Shown here piece after piece: positions 44,801-53,217 of a DNA stretch of 64,000 bases. The position numbers and the translations under genes are program-made. Numbering within the stretch: the stretch's first letter is position 1; every line of letters starts with the position of its first letter. The notes under the pieces were generated by a model. That model worked only from the letters and a program-made list of their open reading frames with translations, ran no database searches and was not told the DNA's origin. The DNA is from Gammaproteobacteria bacterium. GTDB lineage: Bacteria; Pseudomonadota; Gammaproteobacteria; DSM-16500. The stretch is taken from NCBI GenBank assembly GCA_021325575.1, contig JAJPGW010000013.1, positions 62,001-126,000 of the forward strand, read 5' to 3'.

Positions 44801-45289
44801 ATGATTAGAATTGCAAAGAAAGAAGACTTATCTGAAATTATCAACATTTATAATGAATCAATCCCAGATAGAATGGCTACGGCAGATACTAATGAAATTA
44901 CAACCGAGAGCCGTTTAGAGTGGTTTGACGAACATCAAGGTCAACGACCATTATGGGTATACGAAGAAAATCGTGAAATTATGGGATGGCTAAGTTTACA
45001 AAATTTCTATGGCAGGCCAGCATACCAAGCAACTGCGGAAATAAGCGTTTATGTTAAACCCAAATTTAAAAATAAGGGAATTGCAAAAAATCTTCTTTCA
45101 TATGCACTCAAAGAATGTCCTAAGCTAAATATTACAACTCTTATAGGTTTTATATTTGGCCATAACGCACCTAGTATCAATTTGTTTTCAAAATTTGGTT
45201 TTCAACAATGGGGCTATCTTCCAAAAATAGCTCGATTGGATGATTTAGAAAAAGATTTAGCGATTTATGGTTTAAGAATTCCATCATAA
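44801..45289 (+). CDS. GNAT N-acetyltransferase, phosphinothricin acetyltransferase-like
   Basis: 162 aa from ATG 44801 (AAGGAAA upstream); an upstream in-frame extension to 44759 overlaps the previous gene and is not needed. IRIAKKEDLSEIINIYNESI, IMGWLSLQNFYGRPAY, EISVYVKPKFKNKGIAKNLL (acetyl-CoA-binding motif A) and HNAPSINLFSKFGF fit the Pat/MnaT branch, which acetylates phosphinothricin-like or methionine-derivative amino groups. Confidence 0.88.
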   Translation: MIRIAKKEDLSEIINIYNESIPDRMATADTNEITTESRLEWFDEHQGQRPLWVYEENREIMGWLSLQNFYGRPAYQATAEISVYVKPKFKNKGIAKNLLSYALKECPKLNITTLIGFIFGHNAPSINLFSKFGFQQWGYLPKIARLDDLEKDLAIYGLRIPS

Positions 45290-45522
45290 ATCAGAAAGGG
45301 CAGAATCTCATGCGACACCGCCCAGATCTTAGCATGCTGTAAATCATAAAGGCTATTTACATAATTCCTCTCTTGGGTTAATATATGCACAGGCTCCAGG
45401 GGCGCCTACACCCACAAAAGAGAATCTCACCCTAGGTTAGTTACCGAATCTATTTATTATTCGTTTAACCTTTTTGTTTTGCCATATTGTGGGTTAATGG
45501 CTATAGAACAGAGGGTATTTAA

Positions 45523-46035
45523 ATGAATAAGCCATCATATAAACAACATAGTTTTGAAGATTACAAAATCCAAGCGTCTTTTCTATTAAAAGCATTCCAT
45601 TCCACGGATAATGATAAACGTACTCAAGCACTAAAACGATTTCAACGTCTTCCGGAGTTTTCGACTCTTTCTTATGATGACATTCTTAAAGGCGATATTA
45701 AACGTAAACATGCACTAGCTGTAATTGCACTTGAGAATGGATTTAAATCTTGGATCGACTTAAAATCACAAACATATTTATTTAGTGGCGGTTTTCTAAA
45801 TAAATGGTTTTCTAATTACGCCGAAGCGAAAAGTCATCGTGAATCAGCAGGAGGATTTTTATTACCTTACAAAAATCAATTTTACATTTGTGATGCGGAT
45901 TATATTACACACATTGGTTTAGACCCATACGATCCTGATTGGAAATTAATAGCTTGGGATTGGATTAAGCCAAATGATAGAACTGCTTGGCTACGGCTAA
46001 ATAAAAAGTTAAATGCAGCCAATGGGGGTAAATAA
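45523..46035 (+). CDS. Hypothetical protein with KHALAVIALENGF...W motif
   Basis: 170 aa, cytoplasmic, no known domain assigned. It begins MNKPSYKQHSFEDYKIQA; KRKHALAVIALENGFKSWIDLK recalls a short helical motif often seen at the N-terminus of bacterial ankyrin-repeat proteins, but no ankyrin repeats follow. C-terminal half is Trp/Tyr rich (DPDWKLIAWDWIKPNDRTAW). GAGGG before ATG. The next gene starts two bases after the stop, so the two are probably co-expressed. The 233 bases before it hold nothing I can name. Confidence 0.7.
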   Translation: MNKPSYKQHSFEDYKIQASFLLKAFHSTDNDKRTQALKRFQRLPEFSTLSYDDILKGDIKRKHALAVIALENGFKSWIDLKSQTYLFSGGFLNKWFSNYAEAKSHRESAGGFLLPYKNQFYICDADYITHIGLDPYDPDWKLIAWDWIKPNDRTAWLRLNKKLNAANGGK

Positions 46036-46037
46036 TT

Positions 46038-46901
46038 ATGAGTTCAAAAATATCTTACCTAGGCAAAGTTGCGGTAATTACTGGTGCTGCGAGCGGAATC
46101 GGTCGCGGCATTGCTGAACATTGCGCAAAAGTAGGCATGAAAATTGTTTTAGCTGATATTGAAAAAAAACCCTTATTTGCTATTGAAACACTACTGCGCA
46201 ATAAAGGTTGTGAAGTGATTTCTGTTTTAACTGATGTTAGCAAAGAAAATGATATTAAAAAGTTAGCGGATATTACATTTGATAAATTTGGATGCGTTCA
46301 TTTTCTTTTTAATAATGCGGGCGTTGGTGTTGGTGGTGCAGCATGGGAAACTTCAATTGCACAATGGAATTGGATTATTGACGTTAATTTAAAAGGAGTT
46401 ATTTATGGAATAAAATATTTTATCCCACGAATGCTTAATCAAGATGAAGAATGTTTTGTTGTGAATACTGCCTCATTAGCAGGACTAACTACAGGAGCAG
46501 GGTTAGCTCCTTATATTGTTACTAAACATGCTGTAGTAAGTCTGACAGAAACTTTGTTTCATGATCTAGCAATTAAAAAATCAAAAATAAAAACAGCAGT
46601 TTATTGCCCTGTTATTGTCAATACTCGAATCATGGATTCTCTTAGAAATGCCCCAGAAAATATTAAAATAGAGATAAAAAATGTAGAACTAACTGATGAA
46701 CAACGACAAACAGAAGATTATATGCGACATGTATTAACACAAGGGATGACAATAGAGCAATCGTCTGCTTGCTTATTTAAAGAATTGGAGATGGGAAAAT
46801 TTTATATTCTCACTCATCCAGGTTGTAAAAGCATGGTGGAGACTCGTTTTAAAGATATTCTCAACGACCACGTACCGACTCTTCCTTCAATTCCAGAATG
46901 A
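46038..46901 (+). CDS. Short-chain dehydrogenase/reductase
   Basis: 287 aa. TGAASGIGRGIAEH cofactor loop, LADIE (acidic residue, NAD preference), FNNAGVGVGG, catalytic Ser in TASLAG, Y-x3-K in YIVTKHA. The C-terminal ~90 residues are longer than in the classical type. Follows the hypothetical gene at 45523 by two bases. Confidence 0.9.
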   Translation: MSSKISYLGKVAVITGAASGIGRGIAEHCAKVGMKIVLADIEKKPLFAIETLLRNKGCEVISVLTDVSKENDIKKLADITFDKFGCVHFLFNNAGVGVGGAAWETSIAQWNWIIDVNLKGVIYGIKYFIPRMLNQDEECFVVNTASLAGLTTGAGLAPYIVTKHAVVSLTETLFHDLAIKKSKIKTAVYCPVIVNTRIMDSLRNAPENIKIEIKNVELTDEQRQTEDYMRHVLTQGMTIEQSSACLFKELEMGKFYILTHPGCKSMVETRFKDILNDHVPTLPSIPE

Positions 46902-47205
46902 AGTAAGCTAGTAAATCTTCATGAGAAATAGCTATAATGATCAGCGCAAGTGAGCAGGAAAACTTGAGCTAGGTTTGCTGCAAGATACAGCAAGTTTATT
47001 CACAGTTTTAAAACTATAGGCTGAATAAATCAAGAGGTTATTGGTCATAATGATGCACTTGGCGCGAGATTCTGCTCCAAGTTGATATTTCCAGTAAATT
47101 TCCTTACTGGAAATATTATTTTCGAGAACTGTGCGTATTCCACTAATATAAATCAGTAAGTTATATTACGATATTCAGAATTAACTATCATGAAGTCAAT
47201 ACAAA
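46902..47205. other. 304-base gene-free region with a 13-bp hairpin
   Basis: No ORF or RNA gene recognised. ATATTTCCAGTAA (47085-47097) and TTACTGGAAATAT (47104-47116) form a perfect stem with a six-base loop, followed by a weak T-rich stretch (TATTTTC). It could be a terminator or a protein-binding site. The rest is unremarkable. Confidence 0.5.
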
Positions 47206-48045
47206 ATGGATAAGTTTCTTTGGACAAATCGAAAAGCACGTTTACAGCTTATTAAATCTGTGTCGGGCGCAAATTATAATTGGCTTTTTCTTCCCGGCGG
47301 CCCTGGTTTAGGCTCTGAATCGCTACAGACACTAACCAAAATATTAGAATTACCTGGAACAATATGGCATCTTGATTTGCCTGGTGATGGCTCTAATCAG
47401 ACTCCGGATGATCCGAAATATTTTTCACATTGGTCTGAGGCATTGACTGAGGCTGTGACTGCTTTGAATAACGTGATTTTAGTCGCACATTCAACAGGTG
47501 GAATGTATGTCTTGGCCACTCCCAAACTTGAAAACAGGCTTATCGGGTTGGTTTTAATGGATACCGCACCGGATGCCTCATGGCTTAAAGAATTTGTCCG
47601 TTATACGAAAGCTCACCCAATAAATGAAGCCAAAAAATTACAAATTCAATATATCAAGAAACCAACTAATAGTCTTTTAAAAAAACTAACCATCGCATCT
47701 GCTTCGTATTCATTCACCAAAAAATGTTTGAAAAAAGGGATATCTATATTTAAGAAGCTCCCGTTTAATTATAAAACGTGTGAATGGTCTAATGTTAACT
47801 TTGATCAAAAATACAAGTCAAAATGGGTTCCAAAAAAAATTCCAACATTGATCTTGGCTGGCGAATACGATCAAATAATCCCATTAAAATTCTTCATGAA
47901 CTCAAAGAAATTTAATAGAAAAAATATTATCTATCGGACTATTACACATGCGGGACATTATCCTTGGGTTGAAAATCCGAAACAAACTGCTCGTGTATTC
48001 CGCCAATACACTAGACTCCTTCCGAAATTGAAGGTCAGAAATTAA
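47206..48045 (+). CDS. Alpha/beta hydrolase, proline iminopeptidase-like
   Basis: 279 aa. LPGGPGLGSESL is the oxyanion-side motif of proline iminopeptidase relatives; nucleophile Ser in VAHSTGGMY; Asp in GEYDQIIPL; His in THAGHYPW. Triad complete. No signal peptide. No Shine-Dalgarno evident before ATG. Substrate unknown. Confidence 0.85.
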   Translation: MDKFLWTNRKARLQLIKSVSGANYNWLFLPGGPGLGSESLQTLTKILELPGTIWHLDLPGDGSNQTPDDPKYFSHWSEALTEAVTALNNVILVAHSTGGMYVLATPKLENRLIGLVLMDTAPDASWLKEFVRYTKAHPINEAKKLQIQYIKKPTNSLLKKLTIASASYSFTKKCLKKGISIFKKLPFNYKTCEWSNVNFDQKYKSKWVPKKIPTLILAGEYDQIIPLKFFMNSKKFNRKNIIYRTITHAGHYPWVENPKQTARVFRQYTRLLPKLKVRN

Positions 48046-48194
48046 TTTTTTAAGTTGAACAAGATTCATTATAAACACGGCTAGCAAGGTTAAAATTATA
48101 CTTTTCAATTTCATCATATTACCTTTGCTTCCTTATTAAAAAATCTGCTAACATAATCGCCACACATTATAATGATAACTATTTCGAGTTAAAG

Positions 48195-48611
48195 ATGACT
48201 TTAAAACGCACTGAACTGATTATCAATACGGTTGGACCGTCGCTAATTAATATTACCGATGAAGTAAACAAAATTACAGCTGCTTTTTCAATGTCAGACG
48301 GTTTATGTAATCTTTTTTTAGTCCACACCAGTGCATCGTTAATTTTTTGCGAAAATTATGATCCGGATGTGCTTCATGACTTAGAAAATTTTATGTCGCG
48401 ATTAGTTCCTGCAGATGATCCACTGTATCGTCATGTGGCGGAAGGTTCTGATGATATGCCGGCGCATATCAAAACTGTTTTGACCCAGAATTCTTTGATA
48501 ATTCCTGTTTCGCAAGGAAAATTAAGCTTAGGGACTTGGCAGGGAATTTTTTTGTGGGAGCATCGAAACAATACCCACTCTCGAAAAATAATTATTTCTC
48601 TTTTTAGTTAA
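48195..48611 (+). CDS. yjbQ: YjbQ/UPF0047 family protein
   Basis: 138 aa, the full single-domain length. LVHTSASLIFCENYDPDV, then GSDDMPAHIKTVL and LGTWQGIFLWEHR are the family signatures; the His residues form a probable metal site. E. coli YjbQ has weak thiamine phosphate synthase activity. TATAAT at 48168-48173 is a candidate -10. Convergent with the phytochelatin synthase-like gene. Confidence 0.92.
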   Translation: MTLKRTELIINTVGPSLINITDEVNKITAAFSMSDGLCNLFLVHTSASLIFCENYDPDVLHDLENFMSRLVPADDPLYRHVAEGSDDMPAHIKTVLTQNSLIIPVSQGKLSLGTWQGIFLWEHRNNTHSRKIIISLFS

Positions 48612-48626
48612 AACCATGCGCAAATA

Positions 48627-49334
48627 CTATTTTTTCTGGACAAGTACAGGCTGAGATATAATAATAATTCCTCGAGAAGTTGTTTTATCCATCGTATTAA
48701 CTGCTTTCCATAAATCCTCCGCTTTGACCCAATAAGCAGGATATTTATATCGGGCAACATCCAATAATAAAAATCGATCCGTTTTTTCATTGTAGGCTGC
48801 TAAAGGCGAATGATGGCCCCCTCCTTTTTCATGCAATGACGATCGTAAAAAATTGACAATAATAAATTGATTATTTGCGATGGCTGTTATGAGGATTTTT
48901 TTAAATTTTTTCTCATCAAGATTGCTTGCATAATACAGTTTTGACCCTAGCCCAAAACTTTGAATGACACGGTTCAGCGTTGCCAATGTCATCCCGTGTT
49001 TTTGCACTTCTTGAAGCTTCACAATATTTATAACTTTATCATTAAAAAAATCATCCTGATTAAGGTAGTGATAAGGAGCATGTAGCGAATCAATTGGGGG
49101 ATCTAATAAGCTGGAATTCAAAACCATCACGACACTGGCTACACCGCAAAAACTGACTGTTTTTTGTGTGGTAAAATGCGACAGCAATTTCAATGTGTTT
49201 ACATTAAGATTTGGCATTAATAAGGTCGCGCCCGCGGGTGATGCTAAATTAATTAAATTAGCAGGAAGCGGCAGAACAGCATAAGAAAAGTTAGAAGCAA
49301 TCAATAACGCTAGCGCAATGAGTAATTTCTTCAT
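48627..49334 (-). CDS. Secreted phytochelatin synthase-family peptidase
   Basis: 235 aa with a signal peptide (KKLLIALALLIASNFSYA). Papain-like Clan CA triad: Cys63 in SFCGVASVVMVLNSS, His174 in GGGHHSPLAAYN, Asp192 in LLDVARYKYP, all in the phytochelatin synthase arrangement. The length equals the catalytic half only, as in cyanobacterial and Legionella homologues, which mostly hydrolyse glutathione to gamma-Glu-Cys. The N-terminal signal implies action in the periplasm or outside the cell. Confidence 0.9.
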   Translation of the reverse strand: MKKLLIALALLIASNFSYAVLPLPANLINLASPAGATLLMPNLNVNTLKLLSHFTTQKTVSFCGVASVVMVLNSSLLDPPIDSLHAPYHYLNQDDFFNDKVINIVKLQEVQKHGMTLATLNRVIQSFGLGSKLYYASNLDEKKFKKILITAIANNQFIIVNFLRSSLHEKGGGHHSPLAAYNEKTDRFLLLDVARYKYPAYWVKAEDLWKAVNTMDKTTSRGIIIISQPVLVQKK

Positions 49335-49373
49335 AAATAAATCTCGATTAAAACTCAGTGATAGTTAAAACGA

Positions 49374-50138
49374 TCAAGCTAAATTTTTGGACTTAATCGT
49401 TTCAATAAAACTCTGATAATCCTCAATTAAATCCGCTTTCGCTGTTTCAAATATTTTTTTACCTGCTTCGACACTAGCTAAATTGGAATTAGAAATAATT
49501 CTGCCATCTGGAAAACGTTCTCGATAATCAAAAGCATCATTGATTGGACCATCTGGCGCGATATCCGGCGAAACTTTCACATTTTTTACGAAATCGGGAT
49601 AAGCATAATAAGTCAAGGAAATTTCGGATGGCGTCGCATGGAGCCCTTCACTATCGCCAAATAAATTTTCACTTAATTTTTTTATATTGGGAAAATCCCA
49701 CCAGTTTGTTAATTTTAATTTAGGAATTATATCCGGTTTTTTTGCTTGGATACTTATAGGGTAAAAAATTTCTGAAAAAGCAGCATTAATTGTTGCAATA
49801 TTTCCACCATGTCCATTCAAAAAATAAAAATATCGAAATCCATGTTTTAGCAAGGAATCAATTGTGTCTTTGATGACAGCAATTAAGGTCGAGGGTCTTA
49901 ATGACATGGATCCTGCAAATCCCAAATGATGTTGCGCAATACCAACATTGATGGTAGGCGCTACCATGATATTCGGAGTTTTACTTAAGCCATGAGCAAT
50001 AATTTCTGGACATAATGCATCTGTACCAATGAAACCTTTAGGACCATGCTGCTCGTTCGAACCAATTGGTAAAATAATTCCAGCGGATTGCGATAAATAT
50101 TTTTCAACTTCTTGCCATGTAGCTAATTGTAATAACAT
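49374..50138 (-). CDS. Creatininase-family amidohydrolase
   Basis: 254 aa. Metal-binding features of the creatininase/MftE family: LPIGSNEQHGPKGFIGTDAL (Glu, His, Asp ligands) and FLNGHGGNIATINAA (His and second-shell residues). Members hydrolyse cyclic or small amides. The substrate is unknown. It is followed by, and 12 bases from, a DJ-1/PfpI gene on the same strand. Confidence 0.88.
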   Translation of the reverse strand: MLLQLATWQEVEKYLSQSAGIILPIGSNEQHGPKGFIGTDALCPEIIAHGLSKTPNIMVAPTINVGIAQHHLGFAGSMSLRPSTLIAVIKDTIDSLLKHGFRYFYFLNGHGGNIATINAAFSEIFYPISIQAKKPDIIPKLKLTNWWDFPNIKKLSENLFGDSEGLHATPSEISLTYYAYPDFVKNVKVSPDIAPDGPINDAFDYRERFPDGRIISNSNLASVEAGKKIFETAKADLIEDYQSFIETIKSKNLA

Positions 50139-50150
50139 CCGATTTCCTAC

Positions 50151-50789
50151 TTAATTTGTTTCAAATGAGGCAACCATTTTTTTTCTTAACATTTCTAACA
50201 ATTGCGGATCAGCCTTTTTAGGAGAACCGGAATCAAAAGGTGGCTCTGGATCATACTCTATTCCAAGCTGTAATAATTTAGCGATGTTTTCTCCTGAAAT
50301 TTTAGCAGCCAGTGTTAACGCCATATCAATCCCAGCTGAAACCCCTGCCGCCGTGATAACTTTTCCGGATTCTACGATTCTTTCTTCGATAGGCAATGCA
50401 CCCCAGGTGCTTAATCTATCAAGCGCAGCCCAGTGAGTTGTGGCTTTCACTCCTGATAAAATTCCAGCAGCTCCTAAAATTAAACTACCGGTGCAAACAG
50501 AGGTAGTCCAGGTGGTTTTCGGATGAATCTTGCGTATCCAGTCGAGCGTTTCAGGATTTTTTTGCAATGTTGTAGCATTGCCAGCGCCAGGAACAAATAA
50601 TATATCAGCATGTGATACATCGGATAAGGCATATTCCGCATTTAAGATAAGACTTGAGTCTGTTGTTATTTTACCTGCTGATTTTGCAACTCGTTTGACA
50701 GTAACCCCTGGTAAACGACAAAGAATTTCATGAGGGCCAACGGCATCGAGGGCGGTCATTGCATCATAAAATAAAAAAACAATTTGCAT
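50151..50789 (-). CDS. DJ-1/PfpI family protein
   Basis: 212 aa. Nucleophile-elbow Cys in TTSVCTGSLILGAAG, FVPGAGNATTL before it, and THWAALDRL after it; this layout fits the isocyanide hydratase/AraC-N-like branch of the family. No HTH domain follows, so it is an enzyme or chaperone-like protein rather than a regulator. Same strand as the creatininase-like and LD-carboxypeptidase genes. Confidence 0.88.
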   Translation of the reverse strand: MQIVFLFYDAMTALDAVGPHEILCRLPGVTVKRVAKSAGKITTDSSLILNAEYALSDVSHADILFVPGAGNATTLQKNPETLDWIRKIHPKTTWTTSVCTGSLILGAAGILSGVKATTHWAALDRLSTWGALPIEERIVESGKVITAAGVSAGIDMALTLAAKISGENIAKLLQLGIEYDPEPPFDSGSPKKADPQLLEMLRKKMVASFETN

Positions 50790-50837
50790 TTATCACTCTC
50801 CAATTTTGTTATCCTGAAGAAACTTAGAAAACGTTGT

Positions 50838-51737
50838 TCATACAACACAAGTTAGATTAATTTTTTCACCCAACGTCAATTTAGCTTTTGTACCTAAAGG
50901 AATAGGAAAATTCGTAGTATCGTGACCAATACCCGCTATTTTCACGACAGGAATAGTTAGACTTTCCGCAAAACGTTTTAACACAGGTTGAACTAATGAA
51001 GTTCCATCGGGTTCATCACCTTTAATGAAATCACCAAACACGATAGCTGAGGCAGAATTAAAGATACCTATTTGTCGCAAATGTTCCAACATGCGATCAA
51101 CACGATAGCCCCGCTCCCCTACTTCTTCGATTAAAATAATTTTATTTTTACCTTCTATTTGCCAATAGGTACCTATACTGGTTTGTAATAAACTTAAATT
51201 GCCGCCAGTGATGGTTGTTTCAATCACAGCATTTTTTTCAGCTAATGTATTCATGGGTGAACCGCTAAATTCGATCTGATCTATTTCGCCTAGCAAAATC
51301 GATTTCGCAGCAGCAATGGATTCGGCTGAAAACCGATCCGGCGCGAGCGCACCGTGTATGACTGGCCAGTGCCATTTTTGCAATAACAATAAATTAAGCG
51401 CTGTCACATCACTCATACCGATAAATATTTTTTGTGAAGCAGAAGGCGCCACTTTATTTAACTCTGTCATCAAACGCGTACAACCATAACCACCGCGCGC
51501 GCAAATGACGGCTTTCGATTTTGGATCTAGTAACGCATTTTTTAAAGATTTAAAACGACGTTCATCAGTATTTGCGCATAATAAATCTGCACCAAATATA
51601 TCGTCCTGCACAATGCAATTTAATCCCCAGGAGGATAATAATTCTTTTAATTCCGATAGATTTTTATCAGAACAACGGGCGGCGGGAGCAATGATTTCAA
51701 CTGTATCTCCCGATTTTAATTTAGATAATTTTTGCAT
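50838..51737 (-). CDS. LD-carboxypeptidase / MccF-like (peptidase S66)
   Basis: 299 aa, cytoplasmic. ARGGYGCTRLM, nucleophile Ser in FIGMSDVTALNLLL, HGALAP, catalytic Glu region IEEVGERGYRVDRML and His in AGIGHDTTNFPIPLG. S66 enzymes trim the terminal D-Ala from recycled muropeptide tetrapeptides, or detoxify microcin C. Either is possible; peptidoglycan recycling is the usual role. Confidence 0.9.
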   Translation of the reverse strand: MQKLSKLKSGDTVEIIAPAARCSDKNLSELKELLSSWGLNCIVQDDIFGADLLCANTDERRFKSLKNALLDPKSKAVICARGGYGCTRLMTELNKVAPSASQKIFIGMSDVTALNLLLLQKWHWPVIHGALAPDRFSAESIAAAKSILLGEIDQIEFSGSPMNTLAEKNAVIETTITGGNLSLLQTSIGTYWQIEGKNKIILIEEVGERGYRVDRMLEHLRQIGIFNSASAIVFGDFIKGDEPDGTSLVQPVLKRFAESLTIPVVKIAGIGHDTTNFPIPLGTKAKLTLGEKINLTCVV

Positions 51738-51880
51738 AGCAAATCCATCGATTAAAATTCATTTATAAATCAATAAGGTAAAATATACAACTGTTTATAG
51801 ACGCTAAAATAGTTCTTAAGATTACTTTAACAATCGTTACCTATAATTGAAAGATTAAAATTAGCCTAGAGGGAAAAAAA

Positions 51881-52399
51881 ATGTTTTTCAGTCGGAAGGA
51901 GAAAGCTCAAACAAAAAGCAGCCCCGCTGCTACGCCAGCAAACCCTGATAAAAAAGCAGAAAAACTGACTAAAGCTGAGATGATTGAAAAAATTGAGCGC
52001 CATCTTCGTGATTTTGCAAAACCACTTCCTGATATTTGCACTGGGGTTTACCCTCCAGAGGAAAAAGATCCCCAGATCGCTTCATGGTTGCTTCGCAACC
52101 TTATAAATAAAGACGAGCGATTATCTACAATCAAATCCTTATTAGAAAAACAACGCGATGTGACTGAATTTTACAATAGAATTGAAAAGATTTTCCAAAA
52201 TAAAACTGACCCAAAAGATAACTCTACAACCAGCCAAAACCCAATCGTACTTAAGACCCCACTATCAAAAGAACGAATAAAAACCTGGTCCCCGCAAGGC
52301 CAGATGTGGGCAAAAAAAGCTGAGGAATTAGAAAAAAGTGGTAATCACGCAGCTTTACGAGAACATCTGATAAAAGGTGTAACGAACGATACAGCTTAA
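51881..52399 (+). CDS. Hypothetical polar protein
   Basis: 172 aa, not recognised. It is highly charged (Lys, Glu, Asp), starts MFFSRKEKAQTKSSPAATPA with a Pro/Ala/Lys-rich low-complexity leader, and has helical segments (KAEMIEKIERHLRDFA; LSTIKSLLEKQRDVTEFYNRI). No signal peptide or membrane span. TATAAT at 51842-51847 and GAGGG before ATG support expression. Its last four bases overlap the tag stop on the other strand. Confidence 0.65.
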   Translation: MFFSRKEKAQTKSSPAATPANPDKKAEKLTKAEMIEKIERHLRDFAKPLPDICTGVYPPEEKDPQIASWLLRNLINKDERLSTIKSLLEKQRDVTEFYNRIEKIFQNKTDPKDNSTTSQNPIVLKTPLSKERIKTWSPQGQMWAKKAEELEKSGNHAALREHLIKGVTNDTA

Positions 52400-52986
52400 G
52401 TAACTTGCTTGGCATTCAGAGAAGCGATAAGTTCTCGATGCCGGAAACAGTCTGTCGTATGATCATTCACGATGCCAACGGCCTGCATGAATGCATAACA
52501 AATAGTGCTGCCGACAAATTTAAAGCCGCGTTTTTTTAAATCTTTTGAAATAGCGTCTGAAAGCTCGGTTTTTGCTGGAACTTCCTTTTTATTTTTCCAA
52601 TGATTATTGATCGGCTGATCATCGACAAACTGCCAAAGATACTTTGAAAAAGTTTTATATTCTTGTTTTGTTTCTAAAAAGGCATTGGCGTTTTCAATCG
52701 CAGAGTGAATTTTTAATTTATTCCGGATAATTTCAGCATTGGCCAATAATTCTTTTATTTTGTGTTTATCATATTTAACTATTTTTTTCGCATCAAAATT
52801 ATCGAAAGCAATACGAAAAGCCGGTCGTTTTTTTAAAATCGTTATCCAGCTTAATCCCGCTTGCATGCCTTCTAAAATAAGAAATTCGAACAATACCCGA
52901 TCATCATGAATCGGTACACCCCATTCCGTATCGTGATATGCAATATATAAATCATTTCCTTCGCACCAGCTGCAGCGTTTAGTCAT
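52396..52986 (-). CDS. tag: DNA-3-methyladenine glycosylase I
   Basis: Excises 3-methyladenine from alkylated DNA. 196 aa. Zinc-site cysteine and His in MTKRCSWCEG and YHDTEWGVP, FEFLILEGMQAGLSWITIL, GSTICYAFMQAVGIVNDH and the final CFRH zinc ligands. Monocistronic. Confidence 0.95.
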   Translation of the reverse strand: MTKRCSWCEGNDLYIAYHDTEWGVPIHDDRVLFEFLILEGMQAGLSWITILKKRPAFRIAFDNFDAKKIVKYDKHKIKELLANAEIIRNKLKIHSAIENANAFLETKQEYKTFSKYLWQFVDDQPINNHWKNKKEVPAKTELSDAISKDLKKRGFKFVGSTICYAFMQAVGIVNDHTTDCFRHRELIASLNAKQVT

Positions 52987-53217
52987 TTGAAATCCTATAT
53001 AACATTAATATTGAATTCGTTTGATGTTATTTTTGAATTGATAGATTTTACAAATTGTAGCAACTAAGAGTAATTACTTCCATGTCACTTTTGGCTAAAA
53101 CACATTGATTTTATTGATTAAATTTTCCCTGACACTTTAATCAAAACAAATATTGTTAATTTAGATAATTTATGTAAACTAAATATACTACCACTATCAT
53201 TGCAAATCAGAGTTCTG

